Source: Algoriphagus oliviformis (GTDB lineage: Bacteria > Bacteroidota > Bacteroidia > Cytophagales > Cyclobacteriaceae). From it: DNA of 64,000 nucleotides. Location: contig NZ_JAFKCT010000001.1 in the NCBI RefSeq assembly GCF_017254915.1, positions 186,001 through 250,000 on the forward strand. The letters run 5' to 3'. A program made the translations under genes and the position numbers. Of this stretch, positions 18,314 through 27,725 are shown piece after piece (the stretch's first letter is position 1; each line of letters opens with the position of its first letter). Under the pieces are notes generated by a model. The model did not search any database. It saw only the letters and a program-made list of their open reading frames with translations, and was not told the DNA's origin.

Positions 18314-19249
18314 TTATTTCAAAAGCCGAAACTGATAGGTTGCCCCCACACCGAATCCGGTCATCTTCGGGGCATTTTTTCCGTCAACGACTTGACTGAA
18401 GTAAGCCAAGATTCCCAAGCCTTTGACTTTTGGGAAATAATAGTGGGCAAAGCCGCCCACACGGTCCATATTGACCCTATTGGTCGGTTGGGGCGCATTG
18501 TAGGCCCGGATGTCGTCTCCGGAGGTCGAGCGCTGGGCACTGTAGCCGACTTCGACACGCAGGCTGTTGGCCAAAAACCATTTTCCCAAAACCGCCTCGT
18601 AGTTCCACGAGCTGGGGACATCCATCCAAGCCGTGTAATAGCTCCCGTCGTTGTAATAATACTCCCGCTCGGCTTGGGTGTATCCTTTCCAGACATAGCC
18701 CCCCACTGCCCGGATGTAGAGTCCATTGCTCCACTTTTGGTGCGCAATAGCCCTCCAAGCAAGCTGTGGCGTGCCCAGTCCCAAAGCATAGGGCTGGTAG
18801 TCGGAGAGATAGTCGGAGGCCCGGTTGGAGAAATTCAGGGATGCATAGGCTGAAAATTCACCCTTTTCCGTTGCTTTTTTGAATGCCTGGTATTTCACCC
18901 CCACGGCATAATCCTGAAATCCAGAAGTCCCGGCAAATTTCCCCCCGTTGGGAAGCGTGGAGTTGGTAGAAACGTAGGGGATACCCACATACAGATCCAA
19001 CTTGTTGGTGAGGCCATAGGCCGCCATCAGTAGGGCGGTTCTGCGCTGCACAGTAGCGATGGTCGCGTTGTCGCGGAGCGTAGATCCTTCCCAGTACTCG
19101 TCAAATTGCCCATACTCGTAGCTTCCGAGAAAGCAGATTTCCCGATGGGGCATCATCAGCTCGTCCGTCGGGGACTGAGCCCAAGCATGGCAAGACAGCG
19201 CCAAAAGGAGCACACAGAGCCCCGTTTGGCACTTCGAATAGAAGTTCAT
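18314..19249 (-). CDS. Outer-membrane beta-barrel protein
   Basis: A 311-residue protein from ATG 19249 (MNFYSKCQTGLCVLLLALSC, cleavage after AWAQ); the frame is open upstream, but the signal peptide decides the start. The mature protein has barrel-like alternating strands and many Tyr/Trp/Gly turns (LDLYVGIPYVSTNS, VGGYVWKGYTQ) and ends TYQFRLLK. It lies 12 bases upstream of the haloperoxidase-like gene, so they are probably co-transcribed. No specific family recognised. Confidence 0.7.
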   Translation of the reverse strand: MNFYSKCQTGLCVLLLALSCHAWAQSPTDELMMPHREICFLGSYEYGQFDEYWEGSTLRDNATIATVQRRTALLMAAYGLTNKLDLYVGIPYVSTNSTLPNGGKFAGTSGFQDYAVGVKYQAFKKATEKGEFSAYASLNFSNRASDYLSDYQPYALGLGTPQLAWRAIAHQKWSNGLYIRAVGGYVWKGYTQAEREYYYNDGSYYTAWMDVPSSWNYEAVLGKWFLANSLRVEVGYSAQRSTSGDDIRAYNAPQPTNRVNMDRVGGFAHYYFPKVKGLGILAYFSQVVDGKNAPKMTGFGVGATYQFRLLK

Positions 19250-19389
19250 CACAGATAGTTGAGAAGATAAATTGGATAGATAGCCAAAACGGCAACGTCG
19301 CTTGCGGGCGAACGGCATCCCTTTCTGGCGGAGGTAAGCACATGTCATTTGGCTTCAGCCTAGCTTCAGTCAGACATGAAAAAAAAAAC

Positions 19390-19935
19390 TCAGGAATACT
19401 GCGGAGGCGGCGAGTCAGGCGTGGAACAAGGACTCATGTAAGGTGAAAAAATAAACCCAATCTTATCTTTGACGGCCACGGGAGCCGTCTGAGCCAAGTG
19501 ATACAACTCAGGCTCGATATAGTCTTTCACAAAGAGTTTCAGCTGCGTCTTACCATTTTGGTCTTGCGGGAGTGCATCGTCAGTCAGGGAAGAAATCCAG
19601 CTTTTGACCGTAGAGACCAGCGCTCTCCTGGCGGTATCCGGCACATAGACGATCTGTAGCGTGTCGTTTTGGTAGCGCTGCTTGATCGCTCGGAAGTACC
19701 TGCCGTCCTTTTCAAACTTGGTATTGGTCGCCTGAAACTCTTCCTGATTGGACATGTAAGGAGCCGCGAGCGGTATCTCCATCAGCCGCTCCTCCAATTC
19801 GCCCACCTGCTCCCCGTAGATTTTATCCTGCCAGTGGCTCTCGATGGAGTATTGATAGGAATAATAGAACGCGTAGTAGCCAAAATGGTAGATGGCGAAG
19901 CAAAGTAAAAGAGCTATGGCTACGGTTTTTCTCAA
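19390..19935 (-). CDS. Hypothetical membrane-anchored protein
   Basis: A 181-residue protein with one N-terminal hydrophobic segment (KTVAIALLLCFAIYHFGYYAFYY) that could be a signal anchor, followed by a charged periplasmic-type domain. The C-terminus has a Pro/Ser tail (CSTPDSPPPQYS). I do not recognise the family. It lies about 140 bases upstream of the barrel/haloperoxidase group on the same strand and may belong with it. Confidence 0.6.
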   Translation of the reverse strand: MRKTVAIALLLCFAIYHFGYYAFYYSYQYSIESHWQDKIYGEQVGELEERLMEIPLAAPYMSNQEEFQATNTKFEKDGRYFRAIKQRYQNDTLQIVYVPDTARRALVSTVKSWISSLTDDALPQDQNGKTQLKLFVKDYIEPELYHLAQTAPVAVKDKIGFIFSPYMSPCSTPDSPPPQYS

Positions 19936-20052
19936 GGGGTTATCTGGGATTCAGCTCGAAAATTAAAAAAAATAAAATTCGTTTGTGAAAAAAGCCGATG
20001 TTTCTGCGAAACAAAATATTTTATTCTGAAATATTGGCCATTCACGATGTTT

Positions 20053-20256
20053 TCACACATCCATGCTCTGGGCTAAGATCAAAAGCAACAGTGCCAGCAA
20101 AAAAAACTTTCCATAGAAGGAGATGACTTTTCTTCTATTGAACCTGTCCAGAAACCAAAGGACCAGCACAGGCCTCAACAAGCCCACCAAAAGACTCAGC
20201 AAAGCAAAGGCGCAAAGCGCGATAAGAAATACCTGAACTGCCTCTAGCATCCCCAA
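20053..20256 (-). CDS. Small conserved-type membrane protein
   Basis: A 67-residue protein with two hydrophobic segments (VFLIALCAFALLSLLVGLL and FFLLALLLLILAQ) around a basic hairpin (LDRFNRRKVISFYGK). The pattern of two helices and a positive connecting loop resembles short conserved Cytophagales proteins. It follows infB's terminator on the same strand. Function unknown. Confidence 0.6.
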   Translation of the reverse strand: MGMLEAVQVFLIALCAFALLSLLVGLLRPVLVLWFLDRFNRRKVISFYGKFFLLALLLLILAQSMDV

Positions 20257-20258
20257 AA

Positions 20259-20289
20259 ATAGAAAAGGAACGACTTTCGCCGTTCCTTT
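20259..20289 (-). terminator. Terminator after infB
   Basis: AAAGGAACG (20264-20272) pairs with CGTTCCTTT (20281-20289); on the minus strand it is followed by T-rich sequence. It lies 22 bases after the infB stop codon. Confidence 0.7.
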
Positions 20290-20311
20290 ATTTTTCCAAA
20301 ACCCAAAGGGC

Positions 20312-23143
20312 TTACTTCTTTTTCTTCACTTCCCGCATCTCGTAGCCTTCGATGGTATCGTCGATTTCGATGTTGTTGAAGTTTTTGATGGAGATACCGC
20401 ACTCGTATCCTGCCTTCACCTCGGCCACGTCATCCTTGAATCGCTTCAGCTGGTCGATCTCGCCTTCGTGGATTACGATACCGCCACGGATCACGCGGAT
20501 CTTGTTCTTTCTGGTGATGTAGCCATCCATGACGTAGGAACCGGCCACGGTGCCGACCTTGGTGATCTTGAAGACTTCACGCACAATGATGTTACCGGTG
20601 ATGACTTCCTCAAATTCTGGCTCCAGCATCCCTTCGATCGCGTCCTTGATCTGGTTGATCGCGTCGTAGATGATGGAGTAGTGGCGGATCTCGATCTCTT
20701 CCTGCTCGGCGAGTTTCTTGGCATTGGAAGAAGGCCGTACCTGGAAGCCCAAGATGATCGCATCCGAAGCGGATGCCAACAGGACATCAGACTCGGAGAT
20801 CTGTCCCACACCCTTGTGGATGATGGATACCTTGACCTCGTCTTTGGAAAGCTTGAGCAAGGAATCGGAGAGTGCCTCCACTGAACCATCCACGTCACCT
20901 TTGATGATGATGTTGAGTTCCTTGAAGCTACCGATAGCCAGACGGCGACCGATCTCATCCAAAGTGATGTGCTTCTTGGTACGCAAGCTCTGCTCCCGCT
21001 GGATCTGCTCTCTGGAGTTGGCGATTTCCCTCGCTTCACGCTCGGTATCGTACACCTTGATGGAGTCACCCGCCTGTGGTGCACCGCTCAGTCCGAGTAC
21101 CTGTACCGGAGTGGACGGGCCAGCTTCCTTCAGCTTTTTGCCTTTGTGGTCAAACATCGCCTTCACACGGCCGTAGTGCTGGCCACCCAGCATCACGTCG
21201 CCGATTCGCAGCGTACCTGCCTGCACCATGATCGTGGCCACGTAGCCGCGTCCTTTGTCCAGGGATGCTTCGATCACGGAGCCGACGGCATTTTTGTCCG
21301 GATTGGCTTTCAGCTCGAGGATCTCGGCTTCGAGCAATACTTTCTCCAGCAGCTCGTCGATACCCTGGCCGGTTTTGGCGGAAATATCCTGAGACTGGTA
21401 TTTACCACCCCACTCTTCTACGAGGAGGTTCATGTTGGCAAGTTCTTCTTTGATCTTCTCAGGACGCGCGTTTGGCTTATCCACTTTGTTGATCGCGAAG
21501 ATCATCGGTACGCCCGCCACTTGGGCGTGGTTGATGGCTTCTTTGGTCTGAGGCATGATGCTGTCGTCCGCTGCGATCACGATGATCGCGATATCGGTGA
21601 GCTTCGCACCACGGGCACGCATCGCGGTAAAGGCCTCGTGACCTGGAGTATCGAGGAAAGCGATCTTGTGTCCGTCCTTGGTCTTCACGTCGTATGCACC
21701 GATGTGCTGGGTGATGCCCCCCGCTTCGTCGGCAGTGACTTTGGACATACGGATGTAATCCAGCAAGGAAGTCTTACCGTGATCGACGTGCCCCATGATG
21801 GTCACGATAGGGGCTCTTTCGATCAGATCCTCTTCCTCGTCGCTGGATTCTTCCACCAGCTCGTCCTCGATAGACTTGGTAAACTCCACGTCGTAGCCAA
21901 ACTCATCGGCGATGATCGTGATCGCTTCCGCATCCAGTCGCTGGTTGATGGACACAAACATGCCCAAAGACATACAGGTAGAGATGATCTGGTTCACCGA
22001 TACATCCAGCAATGCCGCAAGGTCATTGGCAGAGATGAACTCGGTCACTTTCAATACTTTGGACTCTTCGCCCTCCAGTTCGGTATCGCGATCCCTTTCG
22101 GCGCGCTTGTCCCGACGTGATTTGGTCTTGCCTCCTCCCGGCTTGGAGCCTTGGAGACGGGCTAGTGTCTGCTTGATTTGGTCTTGGATTTCCTTCGCGG
22201 TAGGCTCGGCCTTTTGTACCCGCTGCGGGTTCTGTCCACCTTTTTGGTTGCCGCGCTGTCCCGGTCTGCCACCACGCTGATCCTGTCCCGGTCTGTTTCC
22301 TCCAGGGCCACCTTGGTTAGGCGATCCCGGCTTGTCGATGCGCTTACGAGGGCGCTTCTTGTCGCGGTTTCTCTCATCGGAGGAAGCCACGGGACCGGAT
22401 TTCTTCTTGGTGCGGTCGACTGGAAGTTCGATCTTGCCCAATACGGTCAAGCCCTTCAGGGAATCCGCCTTGGCGGCGATGACCTGCTCTTGGGCAGGCT
22501 CATCCTTGTCGGCTTGGGGTGCTCCGGGTGCTGGCGTAGGCTTGGCAACTGGCCCTTGGGGCTGAGCTGGCTTGGGAGCCTGTGGTGCCGGCCTCTGAGG
22601 CTGGGCAGGTGCAGGCTTCGCTGTCGCTTGCGGCTTGTCGCTCTTAGGAGCGGCAGGCTGCTGCGGTGCAGGGGCAGGCTTGGGAGCCGGCGCAGGCGCT
22701 GCTGGCTTGGGAGCCAAATCTATTTTGCCCAGGATCTTGATCCCCTCGAGCTTGGGTGCTTCGGGAGCGATCTTCTCTGAAGCCGGCTCCGGAGCCGGAG
22801 TAGGCTTAGGCGCTGGACTAGGGGTGGGTGCGGCAGGTTTTGGTTCTTCCTTATGAACCGGTGCAGGAGCCGGCTCGGGGGCTTTTTCCTGCTTGGGTGT
22901 TTCAGGTTCGAGCGAAATAGGCTCGTGACGCTTCCCTATTGAAAGGTGGGAAGCTTCCTCTTTATCCAGGGCTGAGGATTTGAACTCTTTTTCCAGCATA
23001 GCCACTTGTTCCATGGTTATCTTGGAATTAGGATTGTTCTCTACCTCAAAGCCCCTCTTAGCCATGGACTCAACTATGGTTGCCGTACCCACGTTGAGTT
23101 TTCTGGCTATCTGGCCTAAACGCATCATTTTCTCGTCTGACAT
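20312..23143 (-). CDS. infB: Translation initiation factor IF-2
   Basis: A 943-residue protein from ATG 23143. It has an N-terminal HTH-like IF2_N segment ([18 protein letters not shown]), a ~260-residue Pro/Ala-rich disordered linker, a second IF2_N segment near residue 370, then the GTPase domain with [28 protein letters not shown] and NKVDKP, and the C-terminal beta-barrel and tRNA-binding domains. IF-2 brings initiator tRNA to the ribosome. It is the last gene of rimP-nusA-infB. A TTG two codons upstream is open but unnecessary. Confidence 0.97.
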   Translation of the reverse strand: MSDEKMMRLGQIARKLNVGTATIVESMAKRGFEVENNPNSKITMEQVAMLEKEFKSSALDKEEASHLSIGKRHEPISLEPETPKQEKAPEPAPAPVHKEEPKPAAPTPSPAPKPTPAPEPASEKIAPEAPKLEGIKILGKIDLAPKPAAPAPAPKPAPAPQQPAAPKSDKPQATAKPAPAQPQRPAPQAPKPAQPQGPVAKPTPAPGAPQADKDEPAQEQVIAAKADSLKGLTVLGKIELPVDRTKKKSGPVASSDERNRDKKRPRKRIDKPGSPNQGGPGGNRPGQDQRGGRPGQRGNQKGGQNPQRVQKAEPTAKEIQDQIKQTLARLQGSKPGGGKTKSRRDKRAERDRDTELEGEESKVLKVTEFISANDLAALLDVSVNQIISTCMSLGMFVSINQRLDAEAITIIADEFGYDVEFTKSIEDELVEESSDEEEDLIERAPIVTIMGHVDHGKTSLLDYIRMSKVTADEAGGITQHIGAYDVKTKDGHKIAFLDTPGHEAFTAMRARGAKLTDIAIIVIAADDSIMPQTKEAINHAQVAGVPMIFAINKVDKPNARPEKIKEELANMNLLVEEWGGKYQSQDISAKTGQGIDELLEKVLLEAEILELKANPDKNAVGSVIEASLDKGRGYVATIMVQAGTLRIGDVMLGGQHYGRVKAMFDHKGKKLKEAGPSTPVQVLGLSGAPQAGDSIKVYDTEREAREIANSREQIQREQSLRTKKHITLDEIGRRLAIGSFKELNIIIKGDVDGSVEALSDSLLKLSKDEVKVSIIHKGVGQISESDVLLASASDAIILGFQVRPSSNAKKLAEQEEIEIRHYSIIYDAINQIKDAIEGMLEPEFEEVITGNIIVREVFKITKVGTVAGSYVMDGYITRKNKIRVIRGGIVIHEGEIDQLKRFKDDVAEVKAGYECGISIKNFNNIEIDDTIEGYEMREVKKKK

Positions 23144-23205
23144 AAGCAAAAACCTCTTTCGAAATCTTAAGTAAAATTAGGGTATTCTCAAGGGGATGTC
23201 CCCAT

Positions 23206-24450
23206 TTATTGTTCAAATTCTTGTCTGAGGATGCGGAAGATCTCGTCTACCGTCTCCTCTTCCAGTTCTGTACGACGGGTCAGATCCTCCTTGGTGAGCG
23301 CCAAAACGCTCTTGGCGGTGTCCAAACCTGTCTTTTTCAGCTCATCGATGATCCAAGCGTCGATCTCATCCACAAATTCGTTGAGATCCACATCTTCGTC
23401 GTCGTACTCGTTCAATTCGCGGAACACGTCGATTTCGTATCCTACCAATCGGCTTGCCAACTTGATGTTGAAACCTCCCTTACCGATAGCCAAGGACACT
23501 TGGTCTGGCTTCAGGAAAACGGAAATCCGCTTTCTCTCCTCGTCCACGTTGATCGAAGACACCTTTGCCGGGCTGAGTGCACGGGTCACGTACAGTTCCA
23601 GGTTTTCGGTATAGTTGATCACGTCGATGTTCTCGTTCTGCAATTCCCGCACCACGGCGTGGATTCTGGAACCTTTCATCCCGACGCAGGCTCCCACCGG
23701 ATCGATGCGGTCGTCATAGGACTCCACGGCCACTTTGGCGCGCTCACCCGGCTCACGCACGATCTTTACGATCGTGATCAAGCCGTCGTAAACCTCGGGC
23801 ACTTCGTTTTCGAAGAGTCGCTCCAGGAATACCGGTGAGGTACGGGAAAGGATGATCTTCGGATTGCCGTTGATCATGTCCACGCGATGGACGATAGCCT
23901 TCACGGAGTCCCCTTTTCTAAAGCGGTCTTTCGAGATCTGCTCGGCCTTGGGCAGGATCAGTTCGTTGCCATCTCCGTCGATCAGCAGGATCTCGCGACC
24001 GAGGATCTGATATACTTCGGCAGAGATGATCTCTCCGACTTGTTCCTCGTATTTGTTGTACAGGATATCTTTTTCGAGGTCTTTGATCCGCTGGATCAGG
24101 GTCTGGCGTGCCATCTGCACGGCACGGCGTCCAAACTCTTCCAGCTCGATCTTCTCGTATACCTCCTCGCCGATCTCAAAGTCCGGCTCGATCTTTCGGG
24201 CTTCGGTGAAGCTGATCTTGTCAAAATCCCAAATGTCCTCGGAGTTGTCGTCCACGATCTCCCTGATCCGGAAAATCTCCAGGTCACCTTGGTCTGCATT
24301 GATCGTGACGTCGAAATTCTCGTCAGTCTCAAATTTCTTACGGATCATCGCTCTGAACACATCTTCCAGAATACGGATCATGGTAGGGCGATCCACATTT
24401 TTAGACCTCGCAAAATCTGCGAACGATTCTATTAAGATTTTGGCATCCAT
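23206..24450 (-). CDS. nusA: Transcription termination/antitermination factor NusA
   Basis: A 414-residue protein with the N-terminal RNA polymerase-binding domain (SFADFARSKNVDRPTMIRIL), an S1 domain and two KH domains (DPVGACVGMKGSRIHAVVRE and SLAIGKGGFNIKLASRLVGY), ending in one helix-hairpin acidic repeat (ELEEETVDEIFRIL). It is shorter than E. coli NusA (495), which has two acidic repeats. It follows rimP after 5 bases. Confidence 0.96.
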   Translation of the reverse strand: MDAKILIESFADFARSKNVDRPTMIRILEDVFRAMIRKKFETDENFDVTINADQGDLEIFRIREIVDDNSEDIWDFDKISFTEARKIEPDFEIGEEVYEKIELEEFGRRAVQMARQTLIQRIKDLEKDILYNKYEEQVGEIISAEVYQILGREILLIDGDGNELILPKAEQISKDRFRKGDSVKAIVHRVDMINGNPKIILSRTSPVFLERLFENEVPEVYDGLITIVKIVREPGERAKVAVESYDDRIDPVGACVGMKGSRIHAVVRELQNENIDVINYTENLELYVTRALSPAKVSSINVDEERKRISVFLKPDQVSLAIGKGGFNIKLASRLVGYEIDVFRELNEYDDEDVDLNEFVDEIDAWIIDELKKTGLDTAKSVLALTKEDLTRRTELEEETVDEIFRILRQEFEQ

Positions 24451-24455
24451 TTGAG

Positions 24456-24929
24456 TTATTTAAAAGATACTTGTACGATAGATTTTTTGATTTCTGCAAA
24501 AGGGAAAAAGACTTCCTCTTCTGTGGCTTTTTTCCCTTTTTCCTTCTTCTTCACCAGAAGTTTCACCTTTTCCGCCTCGACTTCCAGCAGCTTACCGGTC
24601 ACGTCGGTCCCGGAGACCAGAGTCATCTTCAGCTCACGGCCGATGTTTTTCTGATACTGCCTTCTGCTGCTGAGCGGAAAGTCCAGCCCGGGAGAAGACA
24701 CTTCGAGCACGTAGGCTTCCCCGACCATTTCCTTTGCCTCCAACTCCTCAGAAACCGCGCGGCTCACCTTGGCGCAAACGTCAATAGTGACGCCCTGATC
24801 CGAGTCGATGAGGATCAAGACGCGGGTTTTGCCCGCTTTCTCCTCCAGCTTTACCTCCACCACAAAGTGGGACGCATCCGGAAGATGCTTCTCCACCAAT
24901 TCTTCGATAGCTAGCCTCAGTTCAGTCAT
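24456..24929 (-). CDS. rimP: Ribosome maturation factor RimP
   Basis: A 157-residue protein with the family core VLILIDSDQGVTIDVCAKVS and VSSPGLDFPLSSRRQYQKNIGREL, and a C-terminal Sm-like barrel. RimP helps assemble the 30S subunit. It is the first gene of the rimP-nusA-infB operon and has a good promoter upstream. Confidence 0.95.
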   Translation of the reverse strand: MTELRLAIEELVEKHLPDASHFVVEVKLEEKAGKTRVLILIDSDQGVTIDVCAKVSRAVSEELEAKEMVGEAYVLEVSSPGLDFPLSSRRQYQKNIGRELKMTLVSGTDVTGKLLEVEAEKVKLLVKKKEKGKKATEEEVFFPFAEIKKSIVQVSFK

Positions 24930-24988
24930 AAGTTGGAATAATGAAAGAGGGGACTTGCTGTCCCCTCCAGAAACTTTCGAATACGCTG

Positions 24989-25020
24989 CAAAAGTAATAT
25001 AAAGAATCCCGAATTACAAA
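24989..25020 (-). promoter_or_regulatory. Bacteroidota-type promoter of rimP-nusA-infB
   Basis: On the minus strand: TTTG (25020-25017), 20 bases, TACTTTTG (24996-24989). This fits the TTTG/TAnnTTTG consensus very well; the rimP start is about 60 bases downstream. Confidence 0.72.
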
Positions 25021-25143
25021 ATGGGCTCCCTGAATACGATCCGTTTAGGAATAAAACCCAAAAAACGCGGCCAAAAACTTTCGTTTTGCCTTGCCATTAA
25101 TTCCTTTAGATTCAGGAAACAAAAAAATCTTCTTTATCTCAGT

Positions 25144-25169
25144 TTTGTCGATATAAGATAATAATTTTG
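25144..25169 (+). promoter_or_regulatory. Candidate promoter of the mre operon
   Basis: TAATTTTG (25162-25169) matches TAnnTTTG, with TTTG at 25144-25147, a shorter spacing (14) than usual. The mreB start is 80 bases downstream. Confidence 0.42.
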
Positions 25170-25248
25170 CCGACCCACGTTTAAAAACGGTACTCCGGTA
25201 CCGACTTAAACTCTAAACTCCAGTAAAAAGCCAATCAATCAGTATAAA

Positions 25249-26277
25249 ATGGGATTATTTGATTTTTTCTCTAGTGATATCGCCATTGACTTGGGTACCG
25301 CAAACACCCTGATCATTCACAAGGATAAAATTGTGGTGGACGAGCCCTCCATCATCGCCATCGACAAGACCAGCAACCGAGTGCTTGCCGTGGGCCGGGA
25401 GGCCATGAACATGCACGAGAAAACCCACGAGAACATCAAAACCATCCGCCCCCTCAAGGACGGCGTGATTGCTGACTTCTACGCTGCCGAGCAGATGATC
25501 CGCGGACTCATCAAGATGATCCCCGGGCAGAAGAAGGGGATGTTTCCCCAATCCCACCGCATGGTGATCTGTATCCCATCAGGCATCACCGAGGTGGAAA
25601 AACGCGCCGTGCGCGACTCCGCCGAGCATGCCGGAGCAAAAGAGGTCTACATGATCTATGAACCCATCGCAGCGGCCATCGGTATCGGCATCGACATCGA
25701 GAAGCCCATGGGCTCCATGATCGTGGACATCGGGGGTGGTACCACGGAGATCGCGCTGATCGCCCTGTCCGGCATCGTCGCCGACCAGTCCATCCGCGTG
25801 GCGGGGGACACCTTTACCAAAGACATCCTCGACTACATGCGCCGACAGCACAACCTCCTGATCGGGGAGCGCTCCGCGGAAAAAGTCAAAATAGCCATCG
25901 GCTCCGCCCTCACCGAGCTGGATGAAGCTCCAGACGACTACGAGATCCGAGGCCGAGATCTGATGACCGGCATCCCCAAAGTCATCAAGGTATCCTACTC
26001 CGAGATCGCCTTTGCCCTGGACAAATCCGTGTCCAAGATAGAAGAAGCGGTACTCAAAGCCTTGGAGATCGCTCCTCCGGAACTCTCCGCCGACATCTAT
26101 GACAACGGTATCCACCTCACTGGCGGGGGTGCCCTACTCAAAGGCCTGGACAAGAGGCTGCACCAAAAAACGAAGCTCCCCATCCACATCGCCGAAGATC
26201 CACTTCGCGCCGTGGTAAGAGGCACAGGCACCGCCCTGAAAAATATCCAAAACTTCCGAACCGTCCTGATGACTTAA
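25249..26277 (+). CDS. mreB: Rod shape-determining protein MreB (actin-like)
   Basis: A 342-residue actin-fold ATPase with DLGTANTLIIHKDKIVVDEPS at the N-terminus, the second phosphate loop MIVDIGGGTTEIALIALSG and LTGGGALLKGLDKRLH. MreB filaments on the inner membrane guide lateral wall synthesis. First gene of mreB-mreC-mreD-mrdA-rodA, all in one direction with short gaps. Confidence 0.97.
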   Translation: MGLFDFFSSDIAIDLGTANTLIIHKDKIVVDEPSIIAIDKTSNRVLAVGREAMNMHEKTHENIKTIRPLKDGVIADFYAAEQMIRGLIKMIPGQKKGMFPQSHRMVICIPSGITEVEKRAVRDSAEHAGAKEVYMIYEPIAAAIGIGIDIEKPMGSMIVDIGGGTTEIALIALSGIVADQSIRVAGDTFTKDILDYMRRQHNLLIGERSAEKVKIAIGSALTELDEAPDDYEIRGRDLMTGIPKVIKVSYSEIAFALDKSVSKIEEAVLKALEIAPPELSADIYDNGIHLTGGGALLKGLDKRLHQKTKLPIHIAEDPLRAVVRGTGTALKNIQNFRTVLMT

Positions 26278-26284
26278 GTACTGA

Positions 26285-27124
26285 ATGCTACGCATCCTCC
26301 AGTTCCTTTACCGAATAAGGGCCTTTATCCTTTTCGTCTTTCTTGAAGTGGCGGCAGTCTGGATGATTGTCACCAACAATTCTCCCCAGGGTGCAGCTTT
26401 CTTCAACAGTTCCAACGCGGTCGTCGGCTCGCTCCTGAAGCAGCAGGCTGACGTGGTCCAGTTTTTTTCCCTAGCGGATGCCAACGAAGCCCTGACCACC
26501 GAAAACGCCGAAATCCTCGAGCAGCTTCTCGCGCTACAGGTCAAGCCTGACAGCGTGTCCCTTCCCTTGGATTCCGCTTTCGCGGCTACCTATGAGTTTC
26601 GCGGCGCCCGCGTCATCGGCAATTCCCTGCGCTTTTCTCAAAACTACCTGACAATCAACAAGGGAGCCAAAGACGGGGTCAAGCCGGGCATGGGCATCTT
26701 CAATCCCGAGGGAGTCGTGGGACGAGTGAAATCCGTCTCCGAAAACTACTCCGTGGCTTTTTCCCTGCTCAATACCGGCCTGATGGTTTCTTCCAAAATC
26801 AAGTCAACCGACGTATTTGGCTCTGTGCAGTGGGATGGCAAAAGCTCGACGGAAGCGCGCCTGCTTTTTGTGCCCCGCCACGTGAAGACGCAGGAAGGCG
26901 ACACCATCGTCACCTCCGGATTTAATGCCGTCTTTCCCGAAGGCATACAGATTGGTGTGATCTCCAAGGTCGCCCCGAATGAAAAAGACCCCAACTACCT
27001 CGACCTGACCGTCAAGCTGAGTACCGACTTTAGCAAGGTCAGCTACGTGTACCTGGTCGAAAACACGCAGTTTAACGAACTGGATTCGCTCAATCGCCAA
27101 GCCGAGATAAGCAATGAATATTAG
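26285..27124 (+). CDS. mreC: Rod shape-determining protein MreC
   Basis: A 279-residue protein with one N-terminal transmembrane helix (AFILFVFLEVAAVWMIVTN), a short coiled coil and the periplasmic double-barrel domain (ARVIGNSLRFSQNYLTINKG, IQIGVISKV). It links MreB to the wall enzymes. It lies 7 bases after mreB and overlaps mreD by 11 bases. Confidence 0.92.
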   Translation: MLRILQFLYRIRAFILFVFLEVAAVWMIVTNNSPQGAAFFNSSNAVVGSLLKQQADVVQFFSLADANEALTTENAEILEQLLALQVKPDSVSLPLDSAFAATYEFRGARVIGNSLRFSQNYLTINKGAKDGVKPGMGIFNPEGVVGRVKSVSENYSVAFSLLNTGLMVSSKIKSTDVFGSVQWDGKSSTEARLLFVPRHVKTQEGDTIVTSGFNAVFPEGIQIGVISKVAPNEKDPNYLDLTVKLSTDFSKVSYVYLVENTQFNELDSLNRQAEISNEY

Positions 27125-27635
27125 AAATCTGATTTCCTACCTGCTGCTGATCATCTTCCTGGGCTTGGTTCAGATTTTCTTTCTGAAAAACCTGGCCCTT
27201 TTCGGCGTGGCTTTCGCCTTCGTCTATCTCCTGGGAATCCTGAGCCTCCCTATCTCCACGCGTCCGGTGCCCGTGATCCTGATCGCTTTTGTGCTCGGTT
27301 TTGTCATCGACCTTTTTTACGAGACCATCGGGATGCATACGGCCGCAGCGACGTTTATGGCCTTCGCACGGTCACTCTGGCTTCGCGCGATCAGCCCCAC
27401 CGGCGGGTACGTGGAGACTGAGGAGCCTACCCTGTCGGAGATGGGTTTTGGCTGGTTTTTGAGCTACTCCCTTCCCCTGATCTTCGCCTATTCCCTCGTC
27501 TTTTTCACCGCTGACCAGTGGGGCACGGGAGGCCTTTGGGTGATCCTCAACAAAAGCCTCTTTTCCTCCCTTTTCACCTGCCTTTTGGTTATACTTGTGC
27601 AACTACTGTTCTTCAAACGCAGAAGGAGAATCTGA
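27114..27635 (+). CDS. mreD: Rod shape-determining protein MreD
   Basis: A 173-residue polytopic membrane protein (LISYLLLIIFLGLVQIFFL..., VPVILIAFVLGFVIDLFYET) with the family's FVIDLFYETIGMHTAAATFM motif. It is a partner of MreC in the elongation complex. The 11-base overlap with mreC indicates translational coupling. Confidence 0.9.
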   Translation: MNIRNLISYLLLIIFLGLVQIFFLKNLALFGVAFAFVYLLGILSLPISTRPVPVILIAFVLGFVIDLFYETIGMHTAAATFMAFARSLWLRAISPTGGYVETEEPTLSEMGFGWFLSYSLPLIFAYSLVFFTADQWGTGGLWVILNKSLFSSLFTCLLVILVQLLFFKRRRRI

Positions 27636-27725
27636 TGAAATCGAGCATATCCCCACAGTCAAAACCTGGGATGAATAGAATCCATGCGAGATTCCATGTG
27701 ACCCTTGGGAAACAGTTATAATCTC